This document shows positions 1 to 10,764 of a stretch of DNA of 59,095 bases, piece by piece (the stretch's first letter is position 1; every line of letters begins with the position of its first letter). The notes beneath the pieces are model-generated. The model searched no databases and was not told the DNA's origin. It saw only the letters and a program-made list of their open reading frames with translations. The stretch is from Pigoraptor chileana. Lineage: Eukaryota > Opisthokonta > Filasterea. The stretch spans positions 1 to 59,095 of the forward strand of contig CALSCR010002940.1 of the NCBI GenBank assembly GCA_943704495.1, read 5' to 3'. Both the position numbers and the translations under genes were made by a program.

Positions 1-49
<49 letters not shown>

Positions 50-95
50 GTGTGTGTGTGTGTGTATGTGTGCGTGTGTATGTGTGTGTACGTGC
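1..95. repeat. (TG)n microsatellite at left edge
   Basis: Almost pure TG dinucleotides with a few CG and TA interruptions. It lies just downstream (minus sense) of the last visible splice donor of the first gene, so it is probably intronic. The Cys-Val open frames across it are an effect of the repeat. Confidence 0.95.
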
Positions 96-166
96 GTGCT
101 TGACTGTTGTGTTCTAAGTCTGCATTGCACCAATTTGTCAATTCTTTCTATCTGTGTGTCACTCAC

Positions 167-2762
167 CGACGGCCCACGTGGCGCGGGGAAGCGACGACAG
201 CCCTTTGTTCTCCTGCGCATCAATCTCAAAATAGTATCGCATTGTGCGCAGAAGCGAGCCTTCCAGTTGGCCAATCACGTCCAGACAGGTCGTCCTGGAC
301 TCGAGGCGGTCACCCGTCTCGGCGAGAGAAGGGGTGACATGGTACCCAAGCGACCTCAGCTGCCTCTCAATCGTCTCCATAAAGCCCGTCGGCTGCGACA
401 TCACGCGAGGATGCAGCGGTGACGACGACGATGGATGCACCGCGTCCACAATGCGGGCAAGGAGTTTCCCGGCAACAAATCCCGACGTAACAGTCTCCAT
501 CGTGCGTCGCGCAACCGTCAACATCTCCAACATGAGTGGTTTGCTGTTCTCGCGCACCACCCACGGGCCGTCTGTTGCCCTAACAACGCGCCACGCACTC
601 GATTCGGCGGGTCCTTGCGTTGCAGGGATTCGAAAGTCCATTTCGAGGTTGTCTTCGCTGAGACACAGTGGCGCAATGACGTCAAACGGGTCGAGAGTAA
701 GCTGCATTGGGCAATCGGAGCATTTGGTTGGCCATAATAGGAAATTAAGAAAACGACAATTCCCTCAACGGGTTTTGTTCATGCGACAGAACAGTCAAGA
801 CAGCGACACGGGCGCAAACAAATGTATCCACACGCAACTGCAGACCATCAACGAATATTGTTGTGTGTAACACAAGACACACCTTTCTGTGAAAGCGATT
901 GAGGGCGGCATCCTGTGCCCTGATGCGCCCACCGGCAACGCCGTTCTCGTGAAGTGTCGACCACCCGCGCTCGAGATATCGGCGGATGTTATTTCGGCTG
1001 TTTTCAGCAATCAGATCCCCCATCCGAGAGACAAGCATGTTTCTGTTGGTGGGGTGCGTGATGTGCGATGTGTGTGACATGTGTGATGTGTGACGTGTGT
1101 GTGTGTGAGTAATAGTGTCCCATGCTCAAACATGGAAACCAGGTGCGTTTCAACTCAGCCCACCCTTCCCGAAAGAGGCTCGTCCGCTCCTTCTCTCGTA
1201 TTTTGTGGAAGAAATAGAGCCGATCGCACAGCTCCACATTGCGATCGATCTCACCAGATGAGAATATGCCTGTGATTATGTATATGTGTTACGCGAGACA
1301 TATCAGAGAGATGTAGGATGCAAGTCAGTGTCTTAGGCGCTATGCCCATGACTCCACAATGATATACCGAGAGAGAGAGAGACCTTCAGTACTCAAGACG
1401 CTTTAGGCATATGCCAATCGACTCCAACAGAGGGAGAGCGAGAGAGAGAGAGCGAGAGCGAGAGAGAGAGAGCGAGAGAGAGGGAGAGAGAGAGAGGGAG
1501 AGAGAGAGAGAGGGGGGGAGAGATCGTTCACAGCGCAACAATCCGCGCTAATGGTGCAAACACATCCACGAAAAGGAAGGCGACGGGTCCAATTCGTACA
1601 GCACACAATACACACACAAAAAGCAATTGGAAAAATGAGACAATTTAACAAAGTGCTGTCCGTTATCACCAGCACAAAGCAGGGCGAGTATGCCTGTCCC
1701 CGTCAACCCACTCAGTTCTTTGGCAGTCAGATCTGCGTTGAGCTCCTTCTTCAATGTTCCACGCGCGTCTCTGTTGATTACAGATGCAATGGACTCAATT
1801 TCGAGTTGCAAGTTTTCTCTCTCCCGCTCCTATGATCGGGAAATTGGTTGCAATAAAGTGTAGGTTTTGTGGTCACGGAACATGCAAAAAAAAGATGCGA
1901 TGGAGTTCGAGTTATTCTCTCTAGAAGCGCTGTCGGGGCTGCATCACAACGAGTACTAATACAACTAGTTCTTGACGAGCAACGACGACAACAATAACAG
2001 TCACACCAACACTCACCATGTTCTTGCACAGATCCTGCCAGTCACGATATGGGGATTTGACAAGGATTGAATGCTCAGTGTTAGTGGGAGCACATCAAAC
2101 AGTTGCCTGTCGTACACTGGGACTACAGTACAGCAACTGTTGCTTTTGTGCGCGTGTCATTATGGGTATGTGTGAGTGTTTGTGTGTGCGTGTGTGTGCG
2201 TGTGTGCGTGTGTGTGTGTGTGCGTGTGCGTGCGCCGTACCTCGAGGTCCTTCAGCTCTGCCTTGTCACGCATCCTGCTCGCCTTAACTTTGCTCGCAAT
2301 TAGTGAGCGCACGTCCTTGCTCCACGCCTGCAGAATGAGACGCTCTCCCGCCATCGCCTGCTTCCCCTGTTCGCCATACGATTTGCCACCGAAATCCCTG
2401 CATCCCTCAAATAAGTTTCAAACATTCACACACACGTCAACATTCCGTGATTCGAGCAGGTTCAGCGTTTCAGCGGGAAGTGGTTTCAACGTTTAGTTTC
2501 GCGCTCGCCCGCTTATCCCACCCCGAGCGAGGGACAGTAACGCGACACCGCATTATGTGCAACTACTGCAACCTGCACACACTCTTACCCACCAGTCGTG
2601 GTCGTCGATGTTTGACTCAAACACATCCGAAGTCGCATAACGGCGGTTCTTTCGCGACCCTTCTCCCTGACCCGAAATGTTGCCAGATGAGTCTGTTCTT
2701 GGCATGATGGATGCGCGCCGTGCCGCGTAGAGGCTGTTGCCTGGTGCCATTGGGCGCGCCAT
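167..2762 (-). CDS. Unrecognised multi-exon coiled-coil-type protein, 3' end beyond left edge
   Basis: Seven exons can be joined in phase on the minus strand: 2762-2593, 2397-2241, 2073-2017, 1829-1670, 1269-1164, 1042-883 and 701-167, giving 448 residues. The last visible exon ends at a strong GTGAGT donor (166-161), so the gene continues to the left of the window. The start is the ATG at 2762; I saw no in-frame upstream extension. The N-terminal 55 residues are Ser/Arg/Gly-rich. The middle is charged and helical (ERERENLQLEIESIASVINR, KIREKERTSLF) and looks like a coiled coil or helical bundle. The last exon is longer and mixed. There is no signal peptide or membrane segment. I do not recognise the family; a cytoskeletal or ciliary role is only a guess from general helical character. 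Exon joins are inferred from splice sites and phase, without homology to guide them. Confidence 0.6.
1370..1525. repeat. GA-rich purine tract in an intron
   Basis: A run of GA, GCGA and GGGAGA units. It sits inside the intron between exons 1829-1670 and 1269-1164 of the first gene. The strand asymmetry (nearly all purine on plus) is typical of simple-sequence expansion. Confidence 0.9.
2163..2238. repeat. (GT)n microsatellite
   Basis: GT-rich run with GC interruptions, immediately next to the GTACGG donor of the exon ending at 2241 (minus strand). It fills much of the 167-nt intron 2074-2240. Confidence 0.9.
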
Positions 2763-3453
2763 TTGTGCGCCGGCCTCAGGGCCTAAACGACACTGCCCCC
2801 CACCACCTCCACAGTTGATGCCCCAACGGAGGGCTTACTGCAGATAAACTCAATCGAAATTCATACACCAAATCCTATTCACAAAGAGGCTGTGTTTGTT
2901 ATTCTGTTTCGAAAGGGAGTCGTATTTGCATATACGAAATCGATGCCGATTCGAACTTCGGGCAATAGATCACGTGATCGTTAGGTTCCCATGGCAATTT
3001 TCCTTTTTAGGCTGGTGACGCTTGTATTGCGTCACTCTCAAATGACGCAACCACCATTCGACTGGTACTGAACTAAGGACCCCTGACCCTTGCTTAACAC
3101 TGAAAGGCAACTGTGACAACAAACAAACAGGGTGTTTTGGCAATGAGTCTGTAATAATAGCGGCGAAAAGAAGTTCACCATCAGCACTGAATGTGCCCAG
3201 TAAGCAAACGACAAATTCAGAGAGGTGTGCGGGTGCGGGGAGGGAGTAAACACCGACAACTTCACACGATGACAGCAGTGGCACGGCACTGGTGTGAAGG
3301 AAGTTTCAAAGCTGAACGCAGAACCGCAAGCGAAGAGACGACACGGCGACGACAGGCAAGAAAGAAGTGCCCATAGACGGGCTGTCACGTGGGTGTGCAA
3401 AGTACACAAGGACACAAAACGCAGACACCCACGACGCAATTCCCGCCACCTTA
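2763..3453. other. Intergenic, no gene seen
   Basis: About 690 bp between the start of the first gene and the stop of the RhoGEF, both on minus. It should hold the promoter and 5' UTR of the first gene and the 3' UTR of the RhoGEF. The open frames here are short, Cys/Ser-rich and without recognisable domains. No RNA gene was recognised. Confidence 0.7.
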
Positions 3454-5796
3454 CTATCGATCACGTGAGGACAGGCCGACGCGCGGCGCTGGCACAGGCC
3501 CCAGCTGATGCTGCACGATCCTTTCGAGGGACTCGCGTGCCGATCGCTCCTGTTCCAGATTGATTTTGAGGTTGGCGACCTCCTGCGTCAGGAGCTCCAC
3601 CTGCTTTTGAAGCGTCTCAACGACCCCAAGGACATCCCCAAACGACGGTGACCGTCGCGGCTCGCGCTCCTTCAGCACAGGCTTGCGAGTCAGTCCAGAC
3701 GCTGGCGCCGACGACGCAGACAAGGGCGACAGCGTGGACTGCTCGGCGTCACGCACGGCTGCCGACGCCTCCTCGTCGTTCAAGTGGATGGACGCTGCAT
3801 TGGTGCGCCCCCGGAAAATGGGCGCAGTCGAACCGGTCGCCGCCGTCATCGTCGCTGTTGACGTCGGAAGGGACGCTTTACGTTTGTGCGCTTCCTGCGG
3901 CGCGGGGAGGTTTGCGTAGAGAGGCTCTGAATCCGCAGCCGATGAAGATGACCCGTTTTCCATGTTGCCGTATTGCGATATCACATCGTAAGCATCAGTG
4001 GTTGTGGATTCAAACACGGGCGCTTGCGGCTGCGAGACCGTCGACTTCAGCGGAAGCGTATTGGCGCGTCCCAGCGGTTGGTGTGACGGCGACACCGAGC
4101 TGTCGAGTACGCTCTTCGGCTCCATTGTGTTGGAACGCAGCGAACGTTTGGGCGCCGCAGGAGCAGCAGATGCACTCGAAGGCACGCCCAGGTCGGTTGA
4201 TTTCGACCGAGAGCCAACACTTCCCGAGGACGCCAGGTAGTGGGATGACGCCGACTGTGACGACTGCAGCTGAGACGCGTTGTGGTCTGCATCCTTCTCC
4301 CTCTCCTTGTCCTTGTGGAAGAGGTTTCCAATTGCAAACTTCTTCTTCTTCGGTCGAGAGTCTGCCTCGACAATCTCTTCCCGCAGCTCCGACGTCAGGG
4401 GCTCCAGCATTGGCGTCGGGTTCTGCGCCTTTCTAGCGTGCGACTGCAGAGCAGACACCCACTGCTCCCTGTCCGACCCGGTGTGCGTCGACACGCGCAT
4501 CGTCTTTTTTGGCGTTGCGATTTCAAAGGCATTCGAGAGGTTTCCCACGTCGTCAATAGCAGAGACAGTCACGTCCTTCATACACAGCTTCTCTCTCAGT
4601 TTGAAATCGTACTTTCCTTTGCCAGTGACCTTTGCCAGGCCAATCACAAACTGCGGGTACAGCAGCAGCGCACGCTCTTCCAACGGACCGTTTTCTTTCG
4701 ATGGTACCATAAAATACGACATGAGAGACAATTCCCCAAGAGCTTCGAGCTCGCCACCGTCAAGTCCCTCGATGCGGCTGTTTGCAATCATCAGCTCATC
4801 TTCCTTGCGCCGTCGCATCTCACACAAATACATGTCTATTTCAACGTACACCGACAACGCTTGCGACACATCCGCCTTGTCAGAGTGGTCGTCGTCAGTG
4901 TATCGCACTGCCTCCTTCAGCAATGCAACATACTTTTTCACGCGTTGCGACGGCTTCATCCACGCCTGCGTCAAGACAAGCGTCGGCGGTTTTGTCTTTG
5001 ATCCCAGACGCTCCATCAGGGCGCACAGGTCGGCATTGTCGTGATACTTGTTCAGTATCTCCACGGCCTTTGGATGCTTTGAAGAAAATCGTCCGTATAT
5101 TTGCCGGAATAGCGGACGCGAGGCGAGGAAGAAGCCACCTATCCTACGCGAATCGGGATCGCACTCGATCGCACTGGTGAGATCTTTCAAAAATTTGCGC
5201 TGAAAGCGAAAAAGTTCGTCGAAATTCCCGAATATGTGCGCTTTGCTCTCTACAGACAAGAGCGACGAATCGCGGAGGGGCGCAACGAATTGGTCGTGAA
5301 AATCGTCCAATTCCTTGACGTACTTGCGCTCGGTGTCGACAATTTCCTGTCCCACGAGCGTTTGGTAGGCCATGATGCTCTGGTGCTTGTTGCGAGTGAC
5401 CGGCGGCATCGACGGGCCGCCTCCGCCACCCGCACCCGCCAGCGAGACACGTGGCTTCCATGGAGGAATAGGCTTCCCGGATGGTTGTGCCTGTGAATGT
5501 TGTTGTGCGGGCGGTAGTTGCGCTGTCGACAGCACGAGTCCTGCATTGAAGCTGGCCCCGCGGGTCGGTTTTGGTGGTGGCGCGGGCGGCTGAGGCTTCG
5601 CGGGTTCTGCTGGCATCTCCTCGACGTAATTGCTGGGGAACCAGCCAACATTCCCGTTGAATTCGCCCTCCCACCATCCCCCCTCGATGGATTTTTTAAT
5701 CGTCACTGTTGCACCCTCGTCAAAAGAAAGCTCGTCTGTCTTGGTTGCCACATAACCGTAAACGGCCCGGGCCAGCCGGCGCACATCCACCGCCAT
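3454..5796 (-). CDS. PIX-like RhoGEF: SH3 - DH - PH - C-terminal coiled coil
   Basis: A single exon of 780 residues predicted to load GTP onto Rac/Cdc42-type GTPases at the membrane or cytoskeleton. An SH3 domain fills residues 8-60 (ALYDY-like AVYGYVATKTDELSF, then GGWWEGEFNGNVGWFPSNYV). A Pro-rich linker follows (KPQPPAPPPKP). The DH domain is about 144-330, beginning at VGQEIVDTERKYVKEL with the conserved helix containing KPSQRVKKYVALLKE. A PH-like domain follows to about 455, then a long Ser/Ala-rich disordered stretch. The C-terminus (about 715-765) is a coiled coil with LEQERSARESLERIV, which resembles the C-terminal coiled coil of beta-PIX (ARHGEF7). The domain order SH3-DH-PH-coiled coil is also that of PIX. 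The ATG at 5796 is the first in frame; the 53 codons upstream have no ATG. The terminal PDZ ligand of animal beta-PIX is not present (ends SSRDR). A GIT-binding segment cannot be judged by eye. Confidence 0.85.
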   Translation of the reverse strand: MAVDVRRLARAVYGYVATKTDELSFDEGATVTIKKSIEGGWWEGEFNGNVGWFPSNYVEEMPAEPAKPQPPAPPPKPTRGASFNAGLVLSTAQLPPAQQHSQAQPSGKPIPPWKPRVSLAGAGGGGGPSMPPVTRNKHQSIMAYQTLVGQEIVDTERKYVKELDDFHDQFVAPLRDSSLLSVESKAHIFGNFDELFRFQRKFLKDLTSAIECDPDSRRIGGFFLASRPLFRQIYGRFSSKHPKAVEILNKYHDNADLCALMERLGSKTKPPTLVLTQAWMKPSQRVKKYVALLKEAVRYTDDDHSDKADVSQALSVYVEIDMYLCEMRRRKEDELMIANSRIEGLDGGELEALGELSLMSYFMVPSKENGPLEERALLLYPQFVIGLAKVTGKGKYDFKLREKLCMKDVTVSAIDDVGNLSNAFEIATPKKTMRVSTHTGSDREQWVSALQSHARKAQNPTPMLEPLTSELREEIVEADSRPKKKKFAIGNLFHKDKEREKDADHNASQLQSSQSASSHYLASSGSVGSRSKSTDLGVPSSASAAPAAPKRSLRSNTMEPKSVLDSSVSPSHQPLGRANTLPLKSTVSQPQAPVFESTTTDAYDVISQYGNMENGSSSSAADSEPLYANLPAPQEAHKRKASLPTSTATMTAATGSTAPIFRGRTNAASIHLNDEEASAAVRDAEQSTLSPLSASSAPASGLTRKPVLKEREPRRSPSFGDVLGVVETLQKQVELLTQEVANLKINLEQERSARESLERIVQHQLGPVPAPRVGLSSRDR

Positions 5797-6789
5797 TGGT
5801 GCGGACGGTGAAAGATGCGCACCGCCGCCCTTTCTTGCCGATACGACCGATGTCTCCTTCCACGCTCTAACCACGGTTCCCTTTGTGTTGAACGAAAGGG
5901 GGCAGGCAGGACCTGCGTCGGATCCCCCAGGCAAGCAAGCGCCCCTCGCCCTCAATCCAATGGAGTAACAAACGACCAGACAACACTGCGAAATTATACG
6001 TATTCGCGGCCGATGAGGGGTGGTTTTAGTCTCGCCAAAGGGAATGCGCAGTTTTGAGAAAAAGTGCCCTTATTTGCGGTCGAGAGTGATGAGTGACGGA
6101 ATCAAAATAAGACGCCAACAATGCCCACACTCAATAACACACGCACAATGTAATAATTAAAAAAGAGCAAGGTGCCCCCAAGTAACGTTTGTCTTGTGAG
6201 GGCAAATATGGGTGTTTCTGGACGAAATAAACATACACACACTTACACAAACACTCTGAATCGCATTTGCAGAAGTGATGCAGCTGAACGAGACACAAAT
6301 AATATCAACAACAATTTCTTTGTAAGCATCACCCCAAATCAGCCGCACACATTAGATTAAATATGGTGGTGAAAAAAGGGCGAATTTGTGGGTGCAGTCT
6401 CAGATTAAAGTACCCACGGCTGCGTCCCAAAAAGGAAAGCAAGTGGTGCCGACAGTAGTCCAGTTTACGTGACACAAGCCACTGGACGGGGGGAGGTTGC
6501 ACAAACATTCACACACATGCATGCACAAACGTTCATCACACACGCATGCACACACACGTTGATATACACATGCATGCATACACACGTTCATATACACATG
6601 CATGCGCACATACGTTCATATACACATGCACACACATACACACACATGTACAGTCACATTAGACGGCACAGTTCAATCATGCAGGGTGCGTGATCCATGT
6701 AGACACAATTTTATGATTTTGATAATCGACATACGCGCGTGAACAGTTGGTAAAAAAAAGACAAGAGGACGGGGGACAGAAATTCCCGT
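5797..6789. other. Intergenic, promoter side of the RhoGEF, with a minisatellite
   Basis: About 1 kb with no recognisable coding sequence. The part next to 5796 should be the RhoGEF 5' UTR and promoter; the right part is the 3' flank of the orphan membrane protein. It is richer in A/T than the genes and holds short CA runs (6233-6255) and the 28-bp tandem repeat described separately. Confidence 0.7.
6524..6655. repeat. 28-bp tandem minisatellite, about 3-4 copies
   Basis: Three clear 28-bp units start at 6553, 6581 and 6609. Each has a CACACGTT core followed by ATATACACATGCATG with one or two changes. A more diverged copy lies just to the left. The unit alternates purine and pyrimidine throughout, as do the neighbouring CA runs. 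Confidence 0.85.
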
Positions 6790-9314
6790 CTAAACGTCCA
6801 AGGACTGGCCGTGCAGAGGATTATCCGCCATTTTCAGGTCGCGCATATCGTCGACCTGCTTCGTCTCTCCAAACTTGCTGAAAGGGTTGCTTCCTGGCCT
6901 TGTCTTCATGTAGTAGAAGGCTCCTGCGACCGCTGCGCCCACACCCACGAGGGATCCAACTACAGCGCCGGCAATCGCACCCGAATTCGAGCTTGATTTG
7001 GACGCCACTTGTGCACCGCTCGACGAATCGACGGGGCCTGGGGGAACGATTGGGGGCTGGGCAGGACCCTGGGAGGTTGCCACGGGCGCGGCTGATGAGG
7101 CCGGGGGAACTGGCGAAGATGCGGCGTTGATCGGCGATGACGGCTGTTGATCGACGACAGAAGACGAAGCTGGTTGTTGTTGTGCGACAGACGATGAAGT
7201 CGGTTGCTGTTGTGCGACGGACGATGAAGCTGGTTGCGGCTGCGCACTGGATGCCGGCAGAGCAGGCACTGATGACGATTGTTGCGGTGGTGCTGCCGAG
7301 GAGGATGCGGGTGGCTGCTGCACGCTCGACTCAGGCGGCGCGGGTGCTGATGGGCGTGCAAGTTGGCCTGCGGGGGCGTAGTCAAAGCAGGCCTGGCAAT
7401 CGGGCGGATACATGAAGATCTGGTTGTAAATGTTCAGCACGCGCGCGGGCGAGTTGCCGAGCACAAAGTCGGTGAAGGAGCACTGGCATTTGGACTGCGG
7501 GTGAAGAAGGAGTTGTCAACAAGAGAGAGAGAGTGGGGTAAGTAGGCGAGCAGAGACTCAAGTGACGAGCCCACTTCAACATACTATTTGGACAATGGAG
7601 GACTGTATGTCATGAATTGCTGGTTTCTCCTGCACACAAACCACACACATATTGACGGACCAAGGGGAAGGACATACAAACAGCGACACTTTCCACCACC
7701 CCCCTGTAAGCAACACACGCAAACCACTTGCACTCACACCACACTCTCCCTCCACCCACCTGCGAATATGTCTTTTGAAAAGTAACGGCATCCCACGAGC
7801 GGTGAAACCACAGCGTAACAGACCTCTCGGCGTCCGTGGTCGATTGCCCGTAGACGGGGCCGAGCACAGTGTTGGGATCGTCCAGCGACTGCTGTGCATC
7901 ACAAATAATGTGGGGATAATCCCGGCAAATCTGAGAGTACGACGTCGAGGGAAATGCTGGATCAGATCCCGCACGCGAAACCATCGCGTCGATTCCGGAG
8001 CGGTCCATGAGACCAAGCTTGGTGAGCTGTATGGGATTGGCTGTGTAGTGGAGGCCCGTGAGATTGAGCGTGCGCTTGAGCTGGTCCTCGCCGGTTTCAA
8101 GGCTTGCAAAGCGCCGGAGAACGTTGATGGTCGGTCCAACCAATGTGTGGAGGGCACGAAGCGCGCGGAGAAGAGAAACGAAGCGCGCCAGCCTCGACTG
8201 GTACACCGATCCATCCTCGTTTGTCGCCGTGTAGCAGTCGAGCCAATTGTACTTTGAGTCGGTGTCGACCTTTGTGAGATCATCGCCGTTCTTGGCGCCC
8301 TCGATGCCGTTGACAAGGCCCTTCCACACGGACTGCATGCACTTGTCGTCGCCCTTGACCGTTGCGTTCAGACGCGTCTTGGCCAGGCTGTATGTGTTTG
8401 TGGCAATGGCATCTGTCGATTGGGCGCCCTTTGCTGCGTTCATAAACGACTCGTACGAAACTCCGGCGATGGCGGCGAGCACACTGTAGGAATACGTCGG
8501 CTGGATGCGGAGATCCTCTGGGAGATATGCCATGTTGATCTTGAACGTCGGCTTGTCGTTGTCGTTAGAATCCTCGAACTCATCCCACAGTTCGAGAAAG
8601 TCCTGCGCATACGGGCCTGCGTATGTTGCAAGCAGCGCCATCTTCATCTGCTCAAACAGAGGCTTGACGTATGTGTCCTGGAGGAAGAGGATGACGCGGT
8701 CGATGGAGTCGAACATTGCCTTGACGGCATTGCACATGGGCGCGACAAGAAAACCGGGATCCACGCAGAATGCCATGATCGCCTTCTTCGAGGTTGCGAT
8801 CGACGCAATGTCCGTGCTTGGCTTAAGCTGGATGAGGCGGTTCGAGATGATCGTCACAAACGCGCGCAGTTTGCCAACGCAGATGCCCGTAAGGCCGTAA
8901 TTGGTGCCGTTGAGCTTCATGCCGTAATAGGCGGCGTCGTTGAGTGCCCCACTGTTTGGTTGTGTTGTTGTGGGTTGTGTGGATGAGGAGACGGAGGAGG
9001 AACGTGAAGAATGTGTAAGGACGGTGGAAATCGGATGAAAATGCGGCGAATATGGCAATGGGGATGTGGCATTACATTCGGCATTCGAACATCGGAGTCA
9101 AAAAGACAGACACAGCGACCTCGCAACTCACGCAAAAAGTTCCTTGACGGAGGGTTCGGACTCGAAATCGTGGGCACGGCAAGCGTCCGAAGACAGGAAG
9201 GGAGTGTTGGATCCCCAGACAATGTTCTGTGCAATGCAGCGGCTGAGATACACCCACTCGTTTGTGATCGCCGTAAGCATAACCTTCCTTCCGGAGAACA
9301 CCCCCTCAATGTCC
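6790..9314 (-). CDS. Orphan type I-like membrane protein with Ser/Pro/Gln stalk; 5' end unresolved
   Basis: Three exons are clear: 9314-9132, 8951-7760 and 7494-6790, joined in phase by GTGAGT and GTGGGT donors and CAG acceptors. They encode about 692 residues. The large second exon has several paired cysteines, NGT/NLT glycosylation-like sites and helices, which suits an extracellular or luminal domain. The last exon starts with a CxC and CxxC cluster, then a Pro/Ser/Gln stalk with repeated SSSVAQQQP units. It ends in one Gly/Ala-rich membrane helix (GAIAGAVVGSLVGVGAAVAG) and a 40-residue cytosolic tail. I know no family with this sequence. The first visible exon opens with a leftover G after a CAG acceptor (9316-9315), so at least one upstream exon with the start codon and probably a signal peptide is missing from my model. 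No good candidate was found between 9317 and 9620. Confidence 0.75.
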
Positions 9315-9477
9315 CTGGAAGATGGACGCACAGGGCAAAACGAGAAGGCATACACAACAAGGACAGGAGCGGTTTGTGATAGGTGAGCAAGGCCGAAAAC
9401 ACGATGTCACGGGCGTGTGCGCGCGCAGCGGCGAGAGCACCACGCAGAGAGAAGTGCTTTGTACGAACTCAAGACAC

Positions 9478-9497
9478 GGGGGGGGGGGGGGGGGGGG
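9478..9497. repeat. 20-base poly-G run
   Basis: Twenty consecutive G residues on the plus strand, flanked by GT-rich DNA. It lies in the gap where the orphan membrane protein and the DNMT2 gene should both have their 5' exons. Homopolymer G runs of this length are frequent sites of sequencing or assembly breaks. Confidence 0.95.
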
Positions 9498-9618
9498 AGG
9501 TGTGCGTTTGTGTGATAGGGGGAGACGAGAGGGAGTGTGCATTTGTGTGATAGTGGCTGCGGAGGTGTGTTGTGTGTGATAATGGTTTGCCTGCGCACAC
9601 ATGATGTGCGTGGGTGCA

Positions 9619-10764
9619 GTCGAACCCAACGAACGTGGTTGCTGCTTGAGAGTCTCTGAGTTGCTGACCTGCCGTGGGGATGACATTCACAATTTTGTTG
9701 CACAAACGCTCGCAGATATTGTAACTCCGCAGAGTGTGCGATCGTGCTGCTTTACAAAAGCGTGAGTGCATCCGTCGCTCACACACCCATTCCAGACGAA
9801 GTTGGTTACGTCGGCCACTGCGATCCCAAAGTGATGACCCACACAACGATTGTGTTTGAAGACCACATTCTCCTACATTCATCACTGCTGCCTATGCCAC
9901 CCGTGCCCGCATGTGGGCGAAATGCCGCAGTGTTGATCACACGACTACTGTTTCTTCGCATTGTTCGCAGCTACGGACACTATGTTGAGGGAACCGGATC
10001 CGTGTTGCAACCGCACGGCACACGGGAGGTATGCATGTGCACGTCCTGGCGGATCAGCCATGTTTGTGTTCTTGTGTCGCAACTTGAATGCACTTTGTAG
10101 TATGGCAGATAGTGGTTCTTGTTGTACTTTTTGTATTGTATTAATTCATTGCTGTTCGATGCGACCGATGATAACAATACGAACATCGCACATCAATTCA
10201 GCAAATAGAAAATCATGTTGCACACCATCATCCACGATACACAAATGTCAGCATGATGCACTAATGCGCGTGCCCTTGCAGGAGCACGAGGAGTTGTGGC
10301 AGACGCACGCAGCCCAGCAAGCAGACAATGACAAAGGAAGTGCCGATGCGTCGCCCCCCATGCGCACGCGCACGCGAGATGATGTGAACGAGGACCCCGA
10401 GGGTGGCGACGGGCTGGGTGACGACAGCGAGTGCCAATCGCCAGCAAAAAAGGCCCGGCGTGACGCCGACACCGACGCCGACGCACCCGTAGCCGATGCC
10501 AAGCAAAAAACGGCAGCAAAGCCATCTCCCCCTTCCGCACAGGCGCAGCACGCGCCCGAAGAATGCCCGCTTAGCAATATCAGCTTGCGCTACTTCACGC
10601 CGCGCGAAGTGGCAAACATACAGGGGTTTCCCCGGGACTATGAATTTCCCGCGGGTTTTACGGCGCGACAGTGCTACCGGGTGCTTGGCAATAGCCTCAA
10701 TGTGGTCGTTGTTTCGCGACTAATAAAGCACCTGCTCACCGAGGGGGAGAGCGGGCAGTCATGA
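9619..10764 (+). CDS. TRDMT1: DNMT2/TRDMT1 (tRNA-Asp C38 methyltransferase), C-terminal part only
   Basis: Three plus-strand exons join in phase: about 9619-9761 (left edge uncertain), 9971-10028 and 10282-10764. They rebuild the C-terminal signature of DNMT2: LADIVTP..., then CCFTKA joined to YGHYVEGTGSVLQ (the CFT region typical of DNMT2), and at the end LRYFTPREVANIQGFP and QCYRVLGNSLNV, which are motifs IX-X of cytosine-C5 methyltransferases. Known family members methylate C38 of tRNA-Asp. Between GTGSVLQ and LRYFTP there is an added stretch of about 95 residues, acidic and Pro/Ala-rich, with a nuclear-import-like SPAKKARRD. The catalytic half is absent: I found no plus-strand match to the SAM-binding FxGxGG motif or the PPCQP catalytic motif upstream. 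The three exons look intact, so either the 5' exons are missing from the assembly or the gene is truncated. Confidence 0.85.

Noticed and set aside
2940-3000. tRNA-like B-box (GTTCGAATC on minus)
   Set aside because: The flanking bases do not form the five-pair T-stem, and no acceptor stem or anticodon arm can be drawn.
3038-3439. 133-codon minus-strand frame downstream of the RhoGEF stop
   Set aside because: Cys/Ser/Leu-rich without domains, lies in the expected 3' UTR, and has no splice link to a gene.
6524-6655. CRISPR-like direct repeats
   Set aside because: Units are contiguous with no spacers, in a eukaryotic context; a plain minisatellite.
9640-9745. Possible minus-strand first exon for the orphan membrane gene (NICERLCNKIVN frame)
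   Set aside because: The plus strand of the same bases encodes LADIVTP...CCFTKA of DNMT2, which is a specific family match. The minus frame is its shadow.
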